64,000 nucleotides of DNA from Bemisia tabaci (GCF_918797505.1 NC_092799.1:14966295-15030294); one strand, 5' to 3'. Numbered from the stretch's first letter, positions 32,408-44,717 are shown. Notes: generated by a model not told the origin, from the letters alone. Numbers and translations: made by a program.

Positions 32408-32869
32408 ATCGTATCATACTCCGCATCGAATAAAATGACAGCTACATTCGTCACTCGCGAGCGGCCGCCATTGTGATCCCAACTTTAAAAGCTTCTCGGA
32501 ACCTTGAGAGACGATTTTGAACTCTCCCAGTGCGACACGCGAAGTAAAAAAAAAGTAAAAAAAAATAAAAAAAAACCCTTCCCGCTCGATTCAACGCGCC
32601 CATAAAACCCGGTCGAATCTTCGCATGGAACCCATATTCGCGACGGATGCATCGGCATAAATATATGGGTCACGAGGATAAAAGGTTGGAAAATACGAGG
32701 ATCCGTCTCATCCTGAGTTGCCAGTTTTCCGAACGAAATTCGCCTAATTTGCATTGTTTTTTTTATGGGCGATTCAGAGAGCACTTCGAACTGGAGTAAA
32801 CAGCTAGAAGTTGCACGTAAATTTTGAATTGGAATTCCTCGACTTTATCAGTTTGTCTTCGACGAAATT
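32408..32869. other. Unassigned stretch, no gene
   Basis: A-rich low-complexity run near 32546-32576; otherwise nothing recognised. Confidence 0.4.
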
Positions 32870-33124
32870 TCGTCACCTTCCGTCCAAATGGGTTACAAGC
32901 GCCATGCGACGTTTAAAAATTTCCGCCGCCATTTTATTTTTTTACATAGGAATTCTTGGTTGAATCTGTTTAAAAATTTCACTAAATTTTATCGGGAGCA
33001 CAAAGAAAATTCAGTGAAATTTTCGGACAGCTTCGTTGAACAATTTCTCTGTAGAAAATGAAATGGCGGGGAAAATTTGTTAAAGTAGTACGGCGCTTGT
33101 GATATTTTGACCAGGAGGTGAAGA
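32870..33124. mobile_element. H2, inverted-repeat MITE (255 bp)
   Basis: TCGTCACCTTCCG to GGAGGTGAAGA, with CAAGCGCCATGCGACGTTTA, AAAATTTCCGCCGCCATTTT and the central fold-back. Matches H1 and H3. The bases outside are TT on both sides. Confidence 0.8.
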
Positions 33125-33950
33125 TTTGAGGAAATTCCCTGACTTTTAAGACCTCATGGGATGAACTAGAATTTTGTGATTGGTCAGTCTAGTTGGATGA
33201 CACGCGAAACAATGTGATGCAACCGAAAGGTTGTCATTTCTGCGGAGGCAATTTTCCCCTGCTTTATGGTTCATTTGTCACTTTTCCCTTGTTTTTCAGT
33301 TTTTCTGCATACACTGTTTCAGTAATATTCCTGGCTTTCCAAGTTTCTGTGAGGAATCCGCAGCTTTCTGATGAATTTTTTTCCTTCAACAGACTCTCTA
33401 CAAAAAGGCTACAAACCTGAAAGAATTAGCTGCGCCCTGGGGAAATTCTCCTACATTACGCTGTTTGTCATGAAATCATCGCAATTATCGCTTTCAAATA
33501 GAATACACGTGCTTTACAGCATTTCTTGCGTTAATATATTAAAATATCTACAAAAGTAGCAACGCTTCCTTCATCAGTGGGGCAGTGGGTCGAAAGCCCC
33601 AAAAAGCTACCGAGCGACAGCATTTTAATTCAAATTCTGTCCGAGTCATGACATATCCTCGTTTGCTATTTTTCTCTTCTCTTGGATTCCTGGAACCGTC
33701 AGTCGCACCTCCCGCATATCACTCTGCAAATGGGTCAATGACAAAGTCTGAAATAATTCACTTTTCAGATGTTTCCCATTTAGAAAATTGCTCGCAAAAT
33801 ATTAAATATGGACAAGGAGAAAGTTGCATCCGCACTGCAAAATACTTGGTAGCCTGAATTTGTGCTTCTAGTTGTTACAACCAAGATCCAGAATAAAACG
33901 TGTCGCGTTTGCACCAGCGAAAAAAATTCTTTTAGACCTTACTCTCGTCT
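33125..33950. other. Unassigned stretch, no gene called
   Basis: Open frames of 75, 62 and 90 codons lie in a row on the plus strand but in different phases. The 90-codon one (33585-33857) has no recognised domain. No acceptor-donor pair links them convincingly. Confidence 0.35.
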
Positions 33951-34114
33951 CAGTGGCGTGGCGTGAATTGCGATATATCGATTGTTATGCCATTTAAACC
34001 TATGAAAAAAGATCGATTATCGGGGTGTTCGCAGCGAACACCTTAGTAATCGATTCTTTACCATAGCATTAAATGGCGAGATATCGATAATCGATTATTC
34101 ACGCCACGCCACTG
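33951..34114. mobile_element. C6, hAT-like MITE (164 bp)
   Basis: CAGTGGCGTGGCGTG and CACGCCACGCCACTG, among the best-preserved ends in the family, with GGTGTTCGCAGCGAACACC at the centre. The flanking octamers do not match, so the outer sequence may have recombined. Confidence 0.85.
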
Positions 34115-35517
34115 GAGTCTATATGTCGAGAGCTAGTTTGTGGAACTGAAAGAAAAAAATATTTGTGGCTGTAAAAAAATGCCGTGTCCCGGTTGAGCCC
34201 AAAATTTTTCGTTTCACTTACTTTTAGTCACATGCGACGAAATGTTTAGTTGCGGTGATGAGTGTTTGTCACTCTCAATGGACCTACATTTCCATTTGGG
34301 GCACTCTGGACACACAAAAAATATTTGTCTGAAATAGAGCTCTACGTCTTATTACGGCCAAAATATGTCTTGCTTCATTTTTCATACAGGCCTTAAATAC
34401 TGAAAAAATAGCTCAACACGTGAATAATTAACTATCACTGAGCAAAAAGCACGGTTGATGCACGTAAAAATATTTTAACTTCGTGAGAAACCAACAGTAC
34501 GAAGTTCTTGAAAAGTTGCATGCTTCTAAAATTTTAGGATTGAATTTAAAGTGATGATTGAGCACAAAAATACCTATAAATTGTATTTTCTTCTGAGAAC
34601 CGGAAGCCTTATATCGAAGTAGGAGGCTAAATCTCCACACTTTGGGGCGTATCAGCCTAGTACTTTTTTTTTTTTTGAAGGGGGGGGGGGGTCTTTTTCA
34701 GCCCCTTTGCCGAGCATAAAGGAAACCATAAATCCAGCCCGCGAAGTTGCTGAAGTACAATACGACGCAAATTAGCTGTAAGATCGCGCCACGAGCGGGG
34801 TTTCACCGTCGCGGTTGCCAAACCGTGCGTTATTTTCCGCCTCATCGCACATCCCCGCTGTGAGAACCGGAAACTCGGCAACCTCGAGCTTATAAATTTA
34901 AATGTTTACAGGGAGTTTCGCGACTTTTTTCTCCACTTCTTTGCGAGTCTGTGGCTTCCCCGGTATCCGCTCCACGTGAGGGCACGTGTTTTCGGGAAAC
35001 TTACCCTGAAAACTTCCGAGTTGGAGTTTCACTTGAGAGACCGTTAATTCAATCCCTTGGTTTTTTATAGGGCGAGAGCGAATTCCGACGCTCTTAAAGT
35101 TTTCGTTCCCCGTCCCTTTTTGCGGGATAACGTTGAGTTATCGTAGAAAAAATGAGACGGGTATCGCCTTCGGCAAGTTGGACGGCTGATCGGGGAAAAG
35201 TAGATTCCCCCTCCTCTCTCTCGTATCGTTAAGAATAAGAACATATTTGTTTTTCTCGCACGGAGATAAAAACACAGGGTACGTTAATTTCAATGGTAAA
35301 ACACGTAATCGTGGACCGTTGTTCCCTCAAGGATCTCCGCTAACAGACTTTCTTTTATCTCAAACTCACGTATCTCTGATTGTCCCGCGTTGTAACCAAA
35401 ATACTGAACTTTTTTAGCATATATTAAGTTAGAAATCTAAATCCTGTAAGTTGGTTCAATACTGTCAGAAGTGTTTTTAGAGAAATAATAGACTTGGCAG
35501 ATATATGTCTGTAAACA
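34115..35517. other. Unassigned stretch, no gene called
   Basis: Includes a T10/G11 junction near 34669-34690 and a GC-rich part from 34720. On the minus strand CCCTATAAAAAACC (near 35069) and a donor GGTAAGTTTC (35004) could be a promoter and tiny first exon, but the TATA-start spacing is poor and I do not call it. Confidence 0.35.
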
Positions 35518-35525
35518 GTGCGCTG

Positions 35526-35690
35526 CAGTGCCGTGCCGTGAATTGCGATGTATCAATTCTTATGCCATTTAAACCTATGGTAAAGAATCGTTTATTAAGG
35601 TGTTCGCTGCGAACACCCTGTTTATCGGTCCTTTTTCATAGGTTTAAATAGCATAGCAATCGATAAATCGCAATTCACGCCACGCCACTG
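35526..35690. mobile_element. C7, hAT-like MITE (165 bp)
   Basis: CAGTGCCGTGCCGTG to CACGCCACGCCACTG, flanked by GTGCGCTG (35518-35525) and GTACGCTG (35691-35698). Confidence 0.85.
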
Positions 35691-35728
35691 GTACGCTGTT
35701 TCCCTCACGAAAAAGCTTGACTCCGATT

Positions 35729-35946
35729 CAATGTTGCCAAATTTCCTCTCATAAATTGTATGTTACTCAGGAATATTTGGGGAATTTCTAACTGAAAACT
35801 TCCCTGATTTTTCCTCAGATTTTATACAAAAATAAGAAAATTTTGGATGGGAATTGTTGCGGGTGCGTTTTTGTAAAATATATTAATTGTTGAAGTCAAT
35901 TTGGCAGCCTTAGAGTTCGGTTACGTTCCCTCGTCTGAAAGACGAT
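35729..35946. repeat. AD2, interspersed repeat
   Basis: Second copy of AD1, sharing CAATGTTGCCAAATTTCC, GGAATTTCTAACTGAAAA, CCCTGATTTTTCCTCAGAT and AGTCAATTTGGCAGCCTT. Confidence 0.6.
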
Positions 35947-36431
35947 GAATAATGAGTGGCTAACTAAGTACTTTAAATGGCTCATATCGATCGTCAAGTA
36001 TGTTTGAAAAAATATGCCTTCCTCCTCGATGTTCACCGTCTCTGCGATTTTGTTGTTCCGACAGAAAAATTTTGTCGTTGCCATGGTGAACATACCGAAA
36101 AAAAGTATATTTTAAACAGGTAAGGGAAAAAATCAGTTGATTTTGAACAATTAAATCTGTTTCTAGTGAACAGTTTGGTTTTTTGGGTTTTCAGTATTGA
36201 CTGTAGCATAGTTTCTTGGCAAGGGACACTCTTTTCACGAGCTTGGATTTTTTTTGTTTTTTATTTTGCCAGGACGTGACGCAGCAACGAATGTTTGTCC
36301 GACGTTGAATTTATTCATCTCACAGAGAAGGAATTAATTTGCCACCATCGAGCGCTCAATCTTCAACAGTAGGTCCTCAGAATTTTGATCATTTCCTGGG
36401 CACCTTAATTGCGGGCGGATCATCGCTGAGC
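35947..36431. other. Unassigned stretch, no gene
   Basis: No recognised repeat; a 65-codon minus-strand frame is not recognisable. Confidence 0.4.
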
Positions 36432-36436
36432 CGTCG

Positions 36437-37495
36437 CACAGTGGATCGATTCAATCAGAGAAGTCGGACATGAAATATTTGATTCAAACTGCAAATTTTG
36501 AAGTTTATTTCGTCACATTTTACATTTTACGGGGTGCGTTCAGAAGAAAATTTCACCAATGAACCCACTTTCAGAAACTCAAAACTGTGTATAGACCATG
36601 GCCGGATTTACCTACTCTTGCCGCCCATGGGCCGCCTATATTTTGCCGCCCTCTTCTCATTCATTTTGAAACATCAATAAAAACCATCAAACGAACGCGC
36701 CGGAGGGAGAAGGGTGCATCAGACGCGTTCACTCGTGTTGGGCACATTTTTTGCGTAAGCCCTGTCAACACTACTAGTAAAAGTTCACGGAACTTCGCGC
36801 GAAATTTCAGTTCTGTAAACCTATCTCTGTGGGGACAATGCCTTTCATTTGTAAGAAATGAACTAAAAAATAAAGAGAGAACAAACATAAATGTGGTTTA
36901 ATCATTTTAACTTCCGCCGCCGTGCCGCGCTGACCACACTGTGTTTGGGGCAATGCGTGAAGTATTCATGAAGTCTTGTAGGCACTGTGCGATTCACGCC
37001 GCGCCGACTGCTGTTGACCGTTCTGTGTTTGACGCAATGCGTGAAGTATTCATGCAGTCTCGTAGGCGCTAATATGCGTTACATGCCGACCGCCGCGTCG
37101 AGGGCTTCTCCTTTTCATCTCAAGTCCTCGTCATCATTTCTCTTTGCGCCGCTCCGCTCTAGGCCAAATTACGTGTTTGGTTTCTGTCTTAACTCAACTA
37201 ATTAAAGGTGCGCAGTCTTTTGTATTACCGAAATACGAAAACATTTGAAATTAATCAACTCTCAGGAAATGAGAGATTTTGTCACCTTCTCTTGTTTGTA
37301 ATTTGTTTCTGAATCCGATTTTTTTTTTGTACCTGCATTTAAAAAAATTGCAAAATTTGCCGCCCCCTAATTTTGCCGCCATGGGCCGCAGCCCATGTGG
37401 CCTCCCCCTTAATCCGGCCCTGGTATAGACGGAGTTATAAGCTTTCAAAGTTTCCAAATGTTGTCCAACCTCTCTTACTGACTAGATCCACTGTG
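36437..37495. mobile_element. R4, MITE carrying L1, CGTCG TSD
   Basis: CACAGTGGATCGATTC to TAGATCCACTGTG, flanked by CGTCG (36432-36436 and 37496-37500). Its body is cut by L1 at GTATAGAC. Without L1 it is about 225 bp, as R1 and R3. Confidence 0.85.
36597..37422. mobile_element. L1, hAT-like non-autonomous element (826 bp)
   Basis: CATGGCCGGATTTACC to TTAATCCGGCCCTG, with a perfect 8-bp duplication GTATAGAC (36589-36596, 37423-37430). Subterminal GCCGCCCATGGGCCGCC blocks are mirrored. The interior contains two units of CAATGCGTGAAGTATTCATG, about 86 bp apart. I find no transposase. Confidence 0.85.
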
Positions 37496-37776
37496 CGTCG
37501 TCAATGTTTTGATCGAGCCTGGCACCTTGAATGCCTCATCGTGAAAGTGATACTCATTGCTATATCAATCTGATACTCAGCTATCGTTCTTGCGGCTCCA
37601 ACCGTTCCGCAGTGGCCTAGGATAGAGTTTCTAACTCGAAAATTGAATTTTGATACGAGAAAAAATAAGTCCGATCGAAGTTCGTAGTTCCGCGTCGTAT
37701 CCTCCCGATTTAAGACTAACGAACTACCAGATTAGGTTAGAAATTTAGAACTACGATAGGTACAAGTTTTTTACAA

Positions 37777-38239
37777 GAATTTGCGATTTGACTATTGATT
37801 CTCATGTAAAAGTTTGCAAGAAACACGATGGTGCAACTGGTTTTCTCTGAAATCAACTCTCAAGCTCAAAAATAGCTCTCAAGTTGAGGCCAAAATGGAG
37901 GGGATATCCCACGCTATCCAGAGAGTCCATACCTCTACATCAAGACAAACTCTCTTTGCAAAAATAGGGAGCAAATACATTGACAGGGCTGCCACTTTAT
38001 TTGGGAACTCTAAAACTGAAAACACGGCAACTCTGCTAATGTATTTGCTCCCTATCTTCGCATGGAGAGTTTGTCTTGATGTAGAGGTAGACTCTCAGGA
38101 TAGCGTGGGATATCCCCTCCATTTTTCCCTCAACTTGAGAGTTTTTTTGAGCTTGAGAGTTGATTGCAGAGACAACCAGTGGCACCATCGTGTTACTCGC
38201 AAAATTTTACAAAAGAATCAATGGTCAAACCGCAAATTC
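37777..38239. mobile_element. X, long hairpin element (463 bp)
   Basis: Two arms of about 200 bp, 37777-37980 and 38040-38239, are inverted copies with few mismatches; the loop is about 60 bp. Arms include AACACGATGGTGCAACTGG, ATCAACTCTCAAGCTC, GGAGGGGATATCCCACGC and AGGGAGCAAATACATT. The 163-codon open frame across it is a by-product. Confidence 0.85.
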
Positions 38240-38711
38240 CTCACACATGCAACATCTCCATTGCATTTACTCTTAAAAAAAAAACGAAAAAGATCTGACC
38301 TCTGAGTCGGGCTCTTGAGGGGTCAGCGACGACAGGACAAAATCGGCAGCGATGCGCCGGGAACATGGATAACTTCCTCGTAGGATTGATTGTCAACACG
38401 CATCAATAATGAAGCGATTGAGCGCGGAGTGATCAGAGCGAAACGAAAAAACGCGCCGTTTCCGGACGGGCGGGTGAGGGGTTGGACGACTTTCCATCAA
38501 ACGTGGCAATTATCGAGAGCTAAACGACGGAACGGAACTAATTACCATCGAGTGATATTTACCAGAATACTGATGACCCATTCCGCCGATTATGCCTTGC
38601 CATCGGCTTCCCGCGATGAATGACACTAAAGTAGAGTATTTTATCCACGGCTTATCGCGTCATATTTGGAAACGGACGTTATATATAAATATTTTGATTG
38701 GGGTATTGATA
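38240..38711. other. Unassigned stretch, no gene
   Basis: Nothing recognised beyond short open frames. Confidence 0.4.
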
Positions 38712-38979
38712 TCGTCACCTTACGGCCTGAGTATCACAAGCACCATGCGACGTTTCAAAATTTCCGCTACCGTTTTATTTTTTTACAGAAAAATTGTTCA
38801 ACGAAGCTGTCCGCAAAATTCGCCGAATTTTCTTCGCGCCGCCGATGAAATTCGGTAAAATTTTCAAACGGATTCAACCAACAATTTCTCTGTAAAAATC
38901 TAAAATGGCGGCCGAAATTTTGGAGTGTTGCGTGGCACTTGCGCCGGAAGCGTCGGATACTTTGGCCGGAAGGTGACGG
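38712..38979. mobile_element. H3, inverted-repeat MITE with TA TSD (268 bp)
   Basis: TCGTCACCTTACGGCC to GGCCGGAAGGTGACGG, flanked by TA on both sides (38710-38711, 38980-38981). Outer repeats are better preserved than in H1. Confidence 0.85.
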
Positions 38980-39498
38980 TATGTCGGCTTAATGGTCGAA
39001 TTTTAGCCCTGTATTATACGAATACGAACTGTTGAGGTTTAGAAAATTTTACACCTCGTCGGTAAAATTGAAAATTTCTTTTTTAAAAAAAAGAATCACG
39101 GGTGCACGTTGAAATATCTTGAAAAACGCGCCCCTTCAACAAAATACGCATTTTAAAGTGCACGTGGGTGTTTTAAAAAAAATTGAGTTTTATATATTAA
39201 TCGACATTCGTGTTTATTTTATATCACAACTCAGGGGAATTGTCCCCTTGGATTGAAAAGTGACTCGACTTTTCTGTGACTTTTCAGGGATCATATAGGC
39301 ATGAAAGTGCTTTCTGCAAACATTCACAACGCGGGGCTCCAGGTTTACGGATGAGAAGCATGGAAAACATCGGAACTAATGATTGAAATATTTGACACAA
39401 CAAGTGAATTTAAATGATGGCTGAAGCGTCTGGCTTTTCAAGGTTCATAAAATGTGCTGACTCTTCCAGATTTTCTTTGAATCATCATAATGTGGCTA

Positions 39499-39537
<39 letters not shown>

Positions 39538-40141
39538 AGAGAGAAAAGGATGACTCGTTAAAGTGAGCTGGGAAAAATCAACAAATCATGCGTGGACCGT
39601 TTTTGAGATCATCAGACTAGACATTGTTGTACTACAATTGAATAATCAGTGCCTGTTTTGGAAATTGACAATTTCGCGATAAAAATCAGTAATGGTTTAC
39701 TACATCAGCATAATAAGCAACGTTGTAATAAAGTTAAGGCGTAAGAGAAACAATCCGAGCTCCCTCAGTTAGTATCGAATGCAAAAACACTAAACGAATT
39801 TCATTATAACACCTGGATGCAACTATTCGAGCTCCATGGATGTCTGTGTTGCATACGCACGGATTTGAAGGCGTTTTGACTTTTCAGGCACTCACCGCTT
39901 CGCTCGCGGCACGGCATCATGCGCAATGGCCAGCGAATTCAAAATTTGTGTTTTTTACTTTCGGTGAAATTTTCATGAACTGGGTTTAAGCTATTCCAAA
40001 TTTTATGTTAAATATCAGAAAATACAATTTTTACTTCCTAATATAAATATCCATCTAATCAAACGGATTAACTCTCAGCCCCTCTTGTCGAAGAATTATA
40101 AAAGTAATAAATATATAGTCCAAAACCGAAAAGTTACTCAC
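38980..40141. other. Unassigned stretch with A40 tract
   Basis: Holds an A run of about 32-40 followed by GAGAGAG (39503-39545). The segment GCAACTATTCGAGCTCC...GAAGGCGTTTTGAC (39810-39880) resembles 57.37-57.44 kb and may be an old interspersed repeat. No gene. Confidence 0.4.
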
Positions 40142-40216
40142 GCTGAACCCATGGATCCTCGGATGGAGTTCCTGATATTGACATTAAGTAGACATCAAGG
40201 TTAAAAAATTACTCAC
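40142..40216 (-). promoter_or_regulatory. Candidate recursive splice site RP2 with 75-nt RS-exon
   Basis: On the minus strand TACTGAC (40245-40239) is followed by CTTTTCTTACTTCTGTTTCAG and, without any intervening base, GTGAGTAA (40216 onward). A second donor, CAGC|GTGAGTAAC at 40141-40136, would close a 75-nt exon. Branch point, tract and donors are the strongest of the three sites. Confidence 0.5.
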
Positions 40217-42436
40217 CTGAAACAGAAGTAAGAAAAGAGTCAGTACATAATATCAGGGAAATAATTATTTTTATTATAGTTTCATACGTATTTATAATGT
40301 CAGTAAGTATAATAGTGTTATGTTCATACTTTCAGCGAATTTTCGCGATCGAATATCATTCATCAAACGAATTAATCCGTGTTGTTGAGTGATACCGATG
40401 ATCGGTGAAAGCAGGAGCCAATCAGAGCTCACATTTTTTTTTCTGGAATACCAGATTACAGCAAATTGGACGGACAACAGACTTGAATTGACAAAACACA
40501 AAAACAGAAAGAAATGACGAGACAAAAATTCCGGTGAGAGACGAAGTTTCTGGCATCGTTTGCATCAATTCAAAAATCGAATTCAAAACCGTAGGTGAAT
40601 TCGAATTTTCAAATTAATGGATTTCAACGATCTCAGGTGAAACCGACGAAGGAGTCGAATATCATAAAAAAATGCACAATCGTCGAATATCTTTCAACGG
40701 TTGATGATATTCGACAGACAACATTCGCTTTTTAAATAATTTTTAGAGACACATCTAATGTCTACAAAAGTCTAGCTGATCTCTTCTACATGCATTATAA
40801 AATACAGTATTTCATTATATTTTTAAAAATTGTATTTTCTCCAGGAAGGTTCTAAAATGTTGACATTCGATCAACTTCAAGTCCGCAGCTCTTCGATGAC
40901 AAACAGTGAACGTTTATCCACCTGATTGTCGTTTGTTCTCAACTTAGAAAAACGCGTACACATAACGCAATACTGATAAGATTAACTAGAATATGTCTTG
41001 TTTACTTTTAGCTCACGAATTTATCGCTGACTCTCTCCTCTTTTGTGGAATTGATTTTCTGAAATCAGTACCTAATTATGTAACATTTCGCTTCGCGGAG
41101 AAAAACATGATCGGCGAAACTTAACTGAAAAGATGCAGATAGCACGGCGATGCTGCCGCGACACATTAGACTCCAAGACTCCTGTATCTCTGTCAGTTGA
41201 CAATGTTGTAGTTACTTTCCGTAATTTCTTTACAGCAATCTTCAAAACAACGTTTTTTCTGAAATAACGTTCCTCGTTTAATCCCCTTCAACGTCCTCAA
41301 AACATTTTAAAAACAATTAAAAAATGTCACCATAGCTTAATCCTCTTAACATTTTTCTAAAATGAACCTAACCATATCTCGATCTTAATTTATAATGAAA
41401 GCATACTCAAAAAATTGCGATAGAAAATCATAGTTCTGCTAGAATAATAATAAAAAACAAGCAGAAAAATCCAACATGAATATGTTGGCAAAGCGTGCCG
41501 AATAACTAAAATGTTGGACACATACCTACTATTTTCACGTCTTTGTTATTTGCATCAATTGGTACTTTTTGCTAAATTTGGGAGAAAATATTGATTCATG
41601 AACGTTGAATGTAAATTGATTTTAAAGATTCCGTCCAATTATCTTGATTTTAAGCTGATATGCGGCATTTTGCACGACCGTGATTTGGGCGAACTGCCGT
41701 GCATCGAAATCGCGTTGAACTGTAACTTCTCTCCTATTCGGCCGATTTTTACAAATGAGGTCTCTTTTTATTTGTACTTTAACGGAAAGTAAGGAAAAAC
41801 TCGCTAAATAGACGGAAAACAATTTTTGTGAAAATTTGGTGGATCCTGGCGTCACGGTGAATGGTTAATCGGGCGTGGAAGATAATAGGTTCGACGAGGC
41901 GACCCTCTCCTCGCCGTCTTTTATGGCCTTGCTCGAAACCTGACACCCAAAGCTATATCGGGAGATAACTGCAGTGGTTTGAGTGGATTTCTGCAGGGGC
42001 CACGGTTAGTACATGGTATAAAGAGTCACGAGGCTTATCACAGACTGCACTTGCAGTGCAAGACGCTCATTGGCTAAACAGTTTTGGCGGGAAAGAAGGT
42101 TCTAGAGTTGAGTCCTCCGAGCGTAAGAAAGCTTCTATGAGGTTTTTGTCAAATGAAATAATACGGTTTTGACAGGAAAATGTTCTCAAGGGTTCCCAAT
42201 TAGCAGTTCATTCGGTTTTTTGGTAAGAGACCATCAGGGCTTGACAGTATAATGGTTCAAAGACAAGAAAACGGGTCCGAGGAAAAAAATATTTGGACGG
42301 CCCGTTGAATAGCATTGGTTGATTGGTGTGCTGTACTATGGTACATCCGAGTGATTTTAAAAAGCGAGCCCTACTGGCACGCTTAAAAAACTATACCAAG
42401 TCTGATGGTATGATTAATTTGATTAATGAGGTAATT
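40217..42436. other. Unassigned stretch, no gene
   Basis: About 2.2 kb of AT-rich sequence without a recognised repeat or exon; several minus and plus open frames of 64-77 codons are unremarkable. It is the longest stretch here free of recognised transposons, next to RP2. Confidence 0.4.
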
Positions 42437-42763
42437 AATGGAGCATTTGCAAGTGTCTGAAATTTGATGAATTCCGTGTTTTAACTGGAAAGTACTGAGT
42501 GAACTGAATACGAGTATATCCTCGGTTCAAAAATTAAGCAACTATTGGAGAAGATAAGACAAAATAATCTAATCTGCTAAAATACATGTGTTTCAATGAG
42601 AAAAGCCGCCAGATGACGTCACTAGGCGGTGCATTTTCTCATTGTTTAAGCTATTTTTATACTATTTCCCATTTCAGAAAAAAATCATAAAAAATACTGC
42701 GAAATCAGCTCTTTAAGCGCTCTTAGATGAGGCAATAAAAAAGTTGCGTGCAAATTCTTCATT
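42437..42763. mobile_element. V2, inverted-repeat MITE (327 bp)
   Basis: AATGGAGCATTTGCA to TGCAAATTCTTCATT, with the GCCGCCAGATGACGTCAC block of V1 and the same following GCATTTTCTC. Confidence 0.8.
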
Positions 42764-43711
42764 TTGAGACAACATAGATTTTAGAGATATTTTTAAGACA
42801 ATTTTTCAGCATCGTCGTGCCACTGGGGTAAGGATAGGTTGGGGTTGGCACAGAAAAGACAGAACATCTTTGGTTGCGCACGGTGGATATTTCTCATTCG
42901 AGGGTCGCTTTTCAGCATTTTCATCAAACGACTGTCCCTATCGGCGCTCCCGATCTTATCACCGACGATTCCTTAAAGCCATCCCCTGAGTGATGGTTTT
43001 CTGAGGACAAGAACGTCTCGTGTTCCCGGGAACCCATCCCTTTTTGCCATGCCCCCACGGGAATCATTTCTTTGAGTCAACTTGACACTTCGCTTCCCGT
43101 TTTTTCTCGCAGGGGAATAAATCGACTGTAAGCTTGATTCCTTCGCTGTTGTTTCACACGATGAGTTCTGAGGTCATGCTGGCAAATTTTATGTAGGTAT
43201 TTTTCTGTACAACTCGTCGTTTCTAAGAAAAGTAACTATAGTGCAACGTTGCTACGTTTCCACTCGTAAAAAATACTAGAAAACTATCGGATGTTGCTGA
43301 CTAAAAATTTTGCCGATTTTTCAACAGATTTTTTACGAAAATCAATCAAATTTCAAACAAAAACCACACAATTATTCTTTTGCGAGAAAGATAATTATTA
43401 AAAACGACGTTTGCGCTCGTGTAATTTTTGTTCATTTTGGGGATTAAAAAAAATTTTTTTGAGGGTAGACACAGCTAAAATATGTTTCTAAAGGTATGAA
43501 ACCGTTTCCTACTAAAAACGTGAAATAAAACCAGTATATTTAAGCGAAATTCGTTAGATTTGTTCATGTTCAGAGTAAATTCTTTTCAATTTCTTTCAGG
43601 AATTGAATCTTAGTTCGAAAACGATTCATCTCGGAAAAATAAAATTTTTCTGAAGACTGTGAAAACCTTGTAATATCCAGAAAAGGAGTGTTTCAACGCA
43701 AAAGAAGAGTA
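42764..43711. other. Unassigned stretch, no gene
   Basis: Nothing recognised. Confidence 0.4.
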
Positions 43712-44506
43712 CAGTGGATATCGGATATAACGACCTTGAAGGGACCAGCCATATTCGGTCGTTATAGCCGATAGTCGTTATAACCGACAGTGGAATTTTT
43801 ACGCACGTACCCTATGTTAAAGAGCTGAGAACAAGTCTGTGCTGTAGGTGGGATTCCAGGGCCCGGTGAATTTTGCTGCTGATTCATTATCTCTTCAGTA
43901 ACACCTTTGTTTATTAGCTTTATCTAATTTTATTTGAATTGAATATTTATTTAATTCATTTATTTTTTTTATTCTAGGACTAATTTTAATTAAAACACTT
44001 TGTTTGAATTTGTAAAAACAAAGTATTTTATAATATTGAGATTACATGCACTACACACTACATTATGTTTGCACTACATATGCGCAATACCGAAGAAGTA
44101 TAAAACTTCTAATTTTAATAATAGTCCGTGACTTTTTTTTGCTTCACAATTGTGTTCGCGTACCCTTTTTGTAACGCTCTATGGGTTCGAGCGTAAAGTG
44201 TGATAAAGTGGAATCGTTCCATTCTGGGTTCAAAATTAGGAATTTTTGAACAGTGTGATGGCTTCTAGGGCGTCTGGAAACGAGTTCATCTCCTCTTCGG
44301 CCTCGCTCAGGTCGTTATAACCGATCACTTCATCTGTTGGGACGCGAAAACTCCGTCGCTATGACCGATATGTCGTTATATGCGATGTCGTTATAACCGA
44401 TACATAAACACATTGAATGAATGGGATTTCAGCCGGGACCGACCAGTTTACGTCGTTATGCCCGATATGTCGTTATAACCGATGTCGTTATATCCGATAT
44501 CCACTG
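43712..44506. mobile_element. W, pogo-like non-autonomous element (795 bp)
   Basis: CAGTGGATATCGGATATAAC at the left is the exact inverse of the right end, with TA on both sides. Subterminal GTCGTTAT(A/G)(A/G/T)CCGAT words recur, twice at the left and at least seven times at the right. Ends of the CAGTG..TATAACG type with TA duplication are typical of pogo/Tigger elements. No transposase frame is present; the centre is AT-rich. Confidence 0.8.
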
Positions 44507-44540
44507 TACATCGTAAAAAACCCGTTTTGGGTCGTTTTCA

Positions 44541-44717
44541 GTGTTCGAAACTCACCTTGGAGTTTCAGGAGCCATGTGGCGCATCATGCTCGATTTTTAG
44601 GGGCCATTGAAGAGTTTTTATGGGCCAAATTCAGTTTTTGATTTTGTATTATGGCGCATTTAGTGACAAGTTGAAGCAAGATGCTTTAGTTACAGAACTA
44701 GTAGCTGTTACTTGGGG
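44541..44717. mobile_element. K2, left part of K-family MITE
   Basis: GTGTTCGAAACTCACC, GATTTTTAGGGGCCATTGAA, ATTATGGCGCATTTAGTGA and CAGAACTAGTAGCTGT align with K1. The right half and end are missing. It begins 34 bp after W. Confidence 0.75.

Noticed and set aside
34999..35069. Minus-strand TATAAAAA and GGTAAGT donor
   Set aside because: TATA to initiator spacing is about 35 bases, the implied exon is only about 30 nt and the tract before the AG is poor; likely chance.
36597..37422. hAT transposase gene in L1
   Set aside because: Ends and 8-bp duplication are hAT-like but no frame shows transposase features; the element is non-autonomous.
37814..38305. 163-codon open frame
   Set aside because: Lies across the long inverted repeat X; the frame is a by-product of the hairpin.
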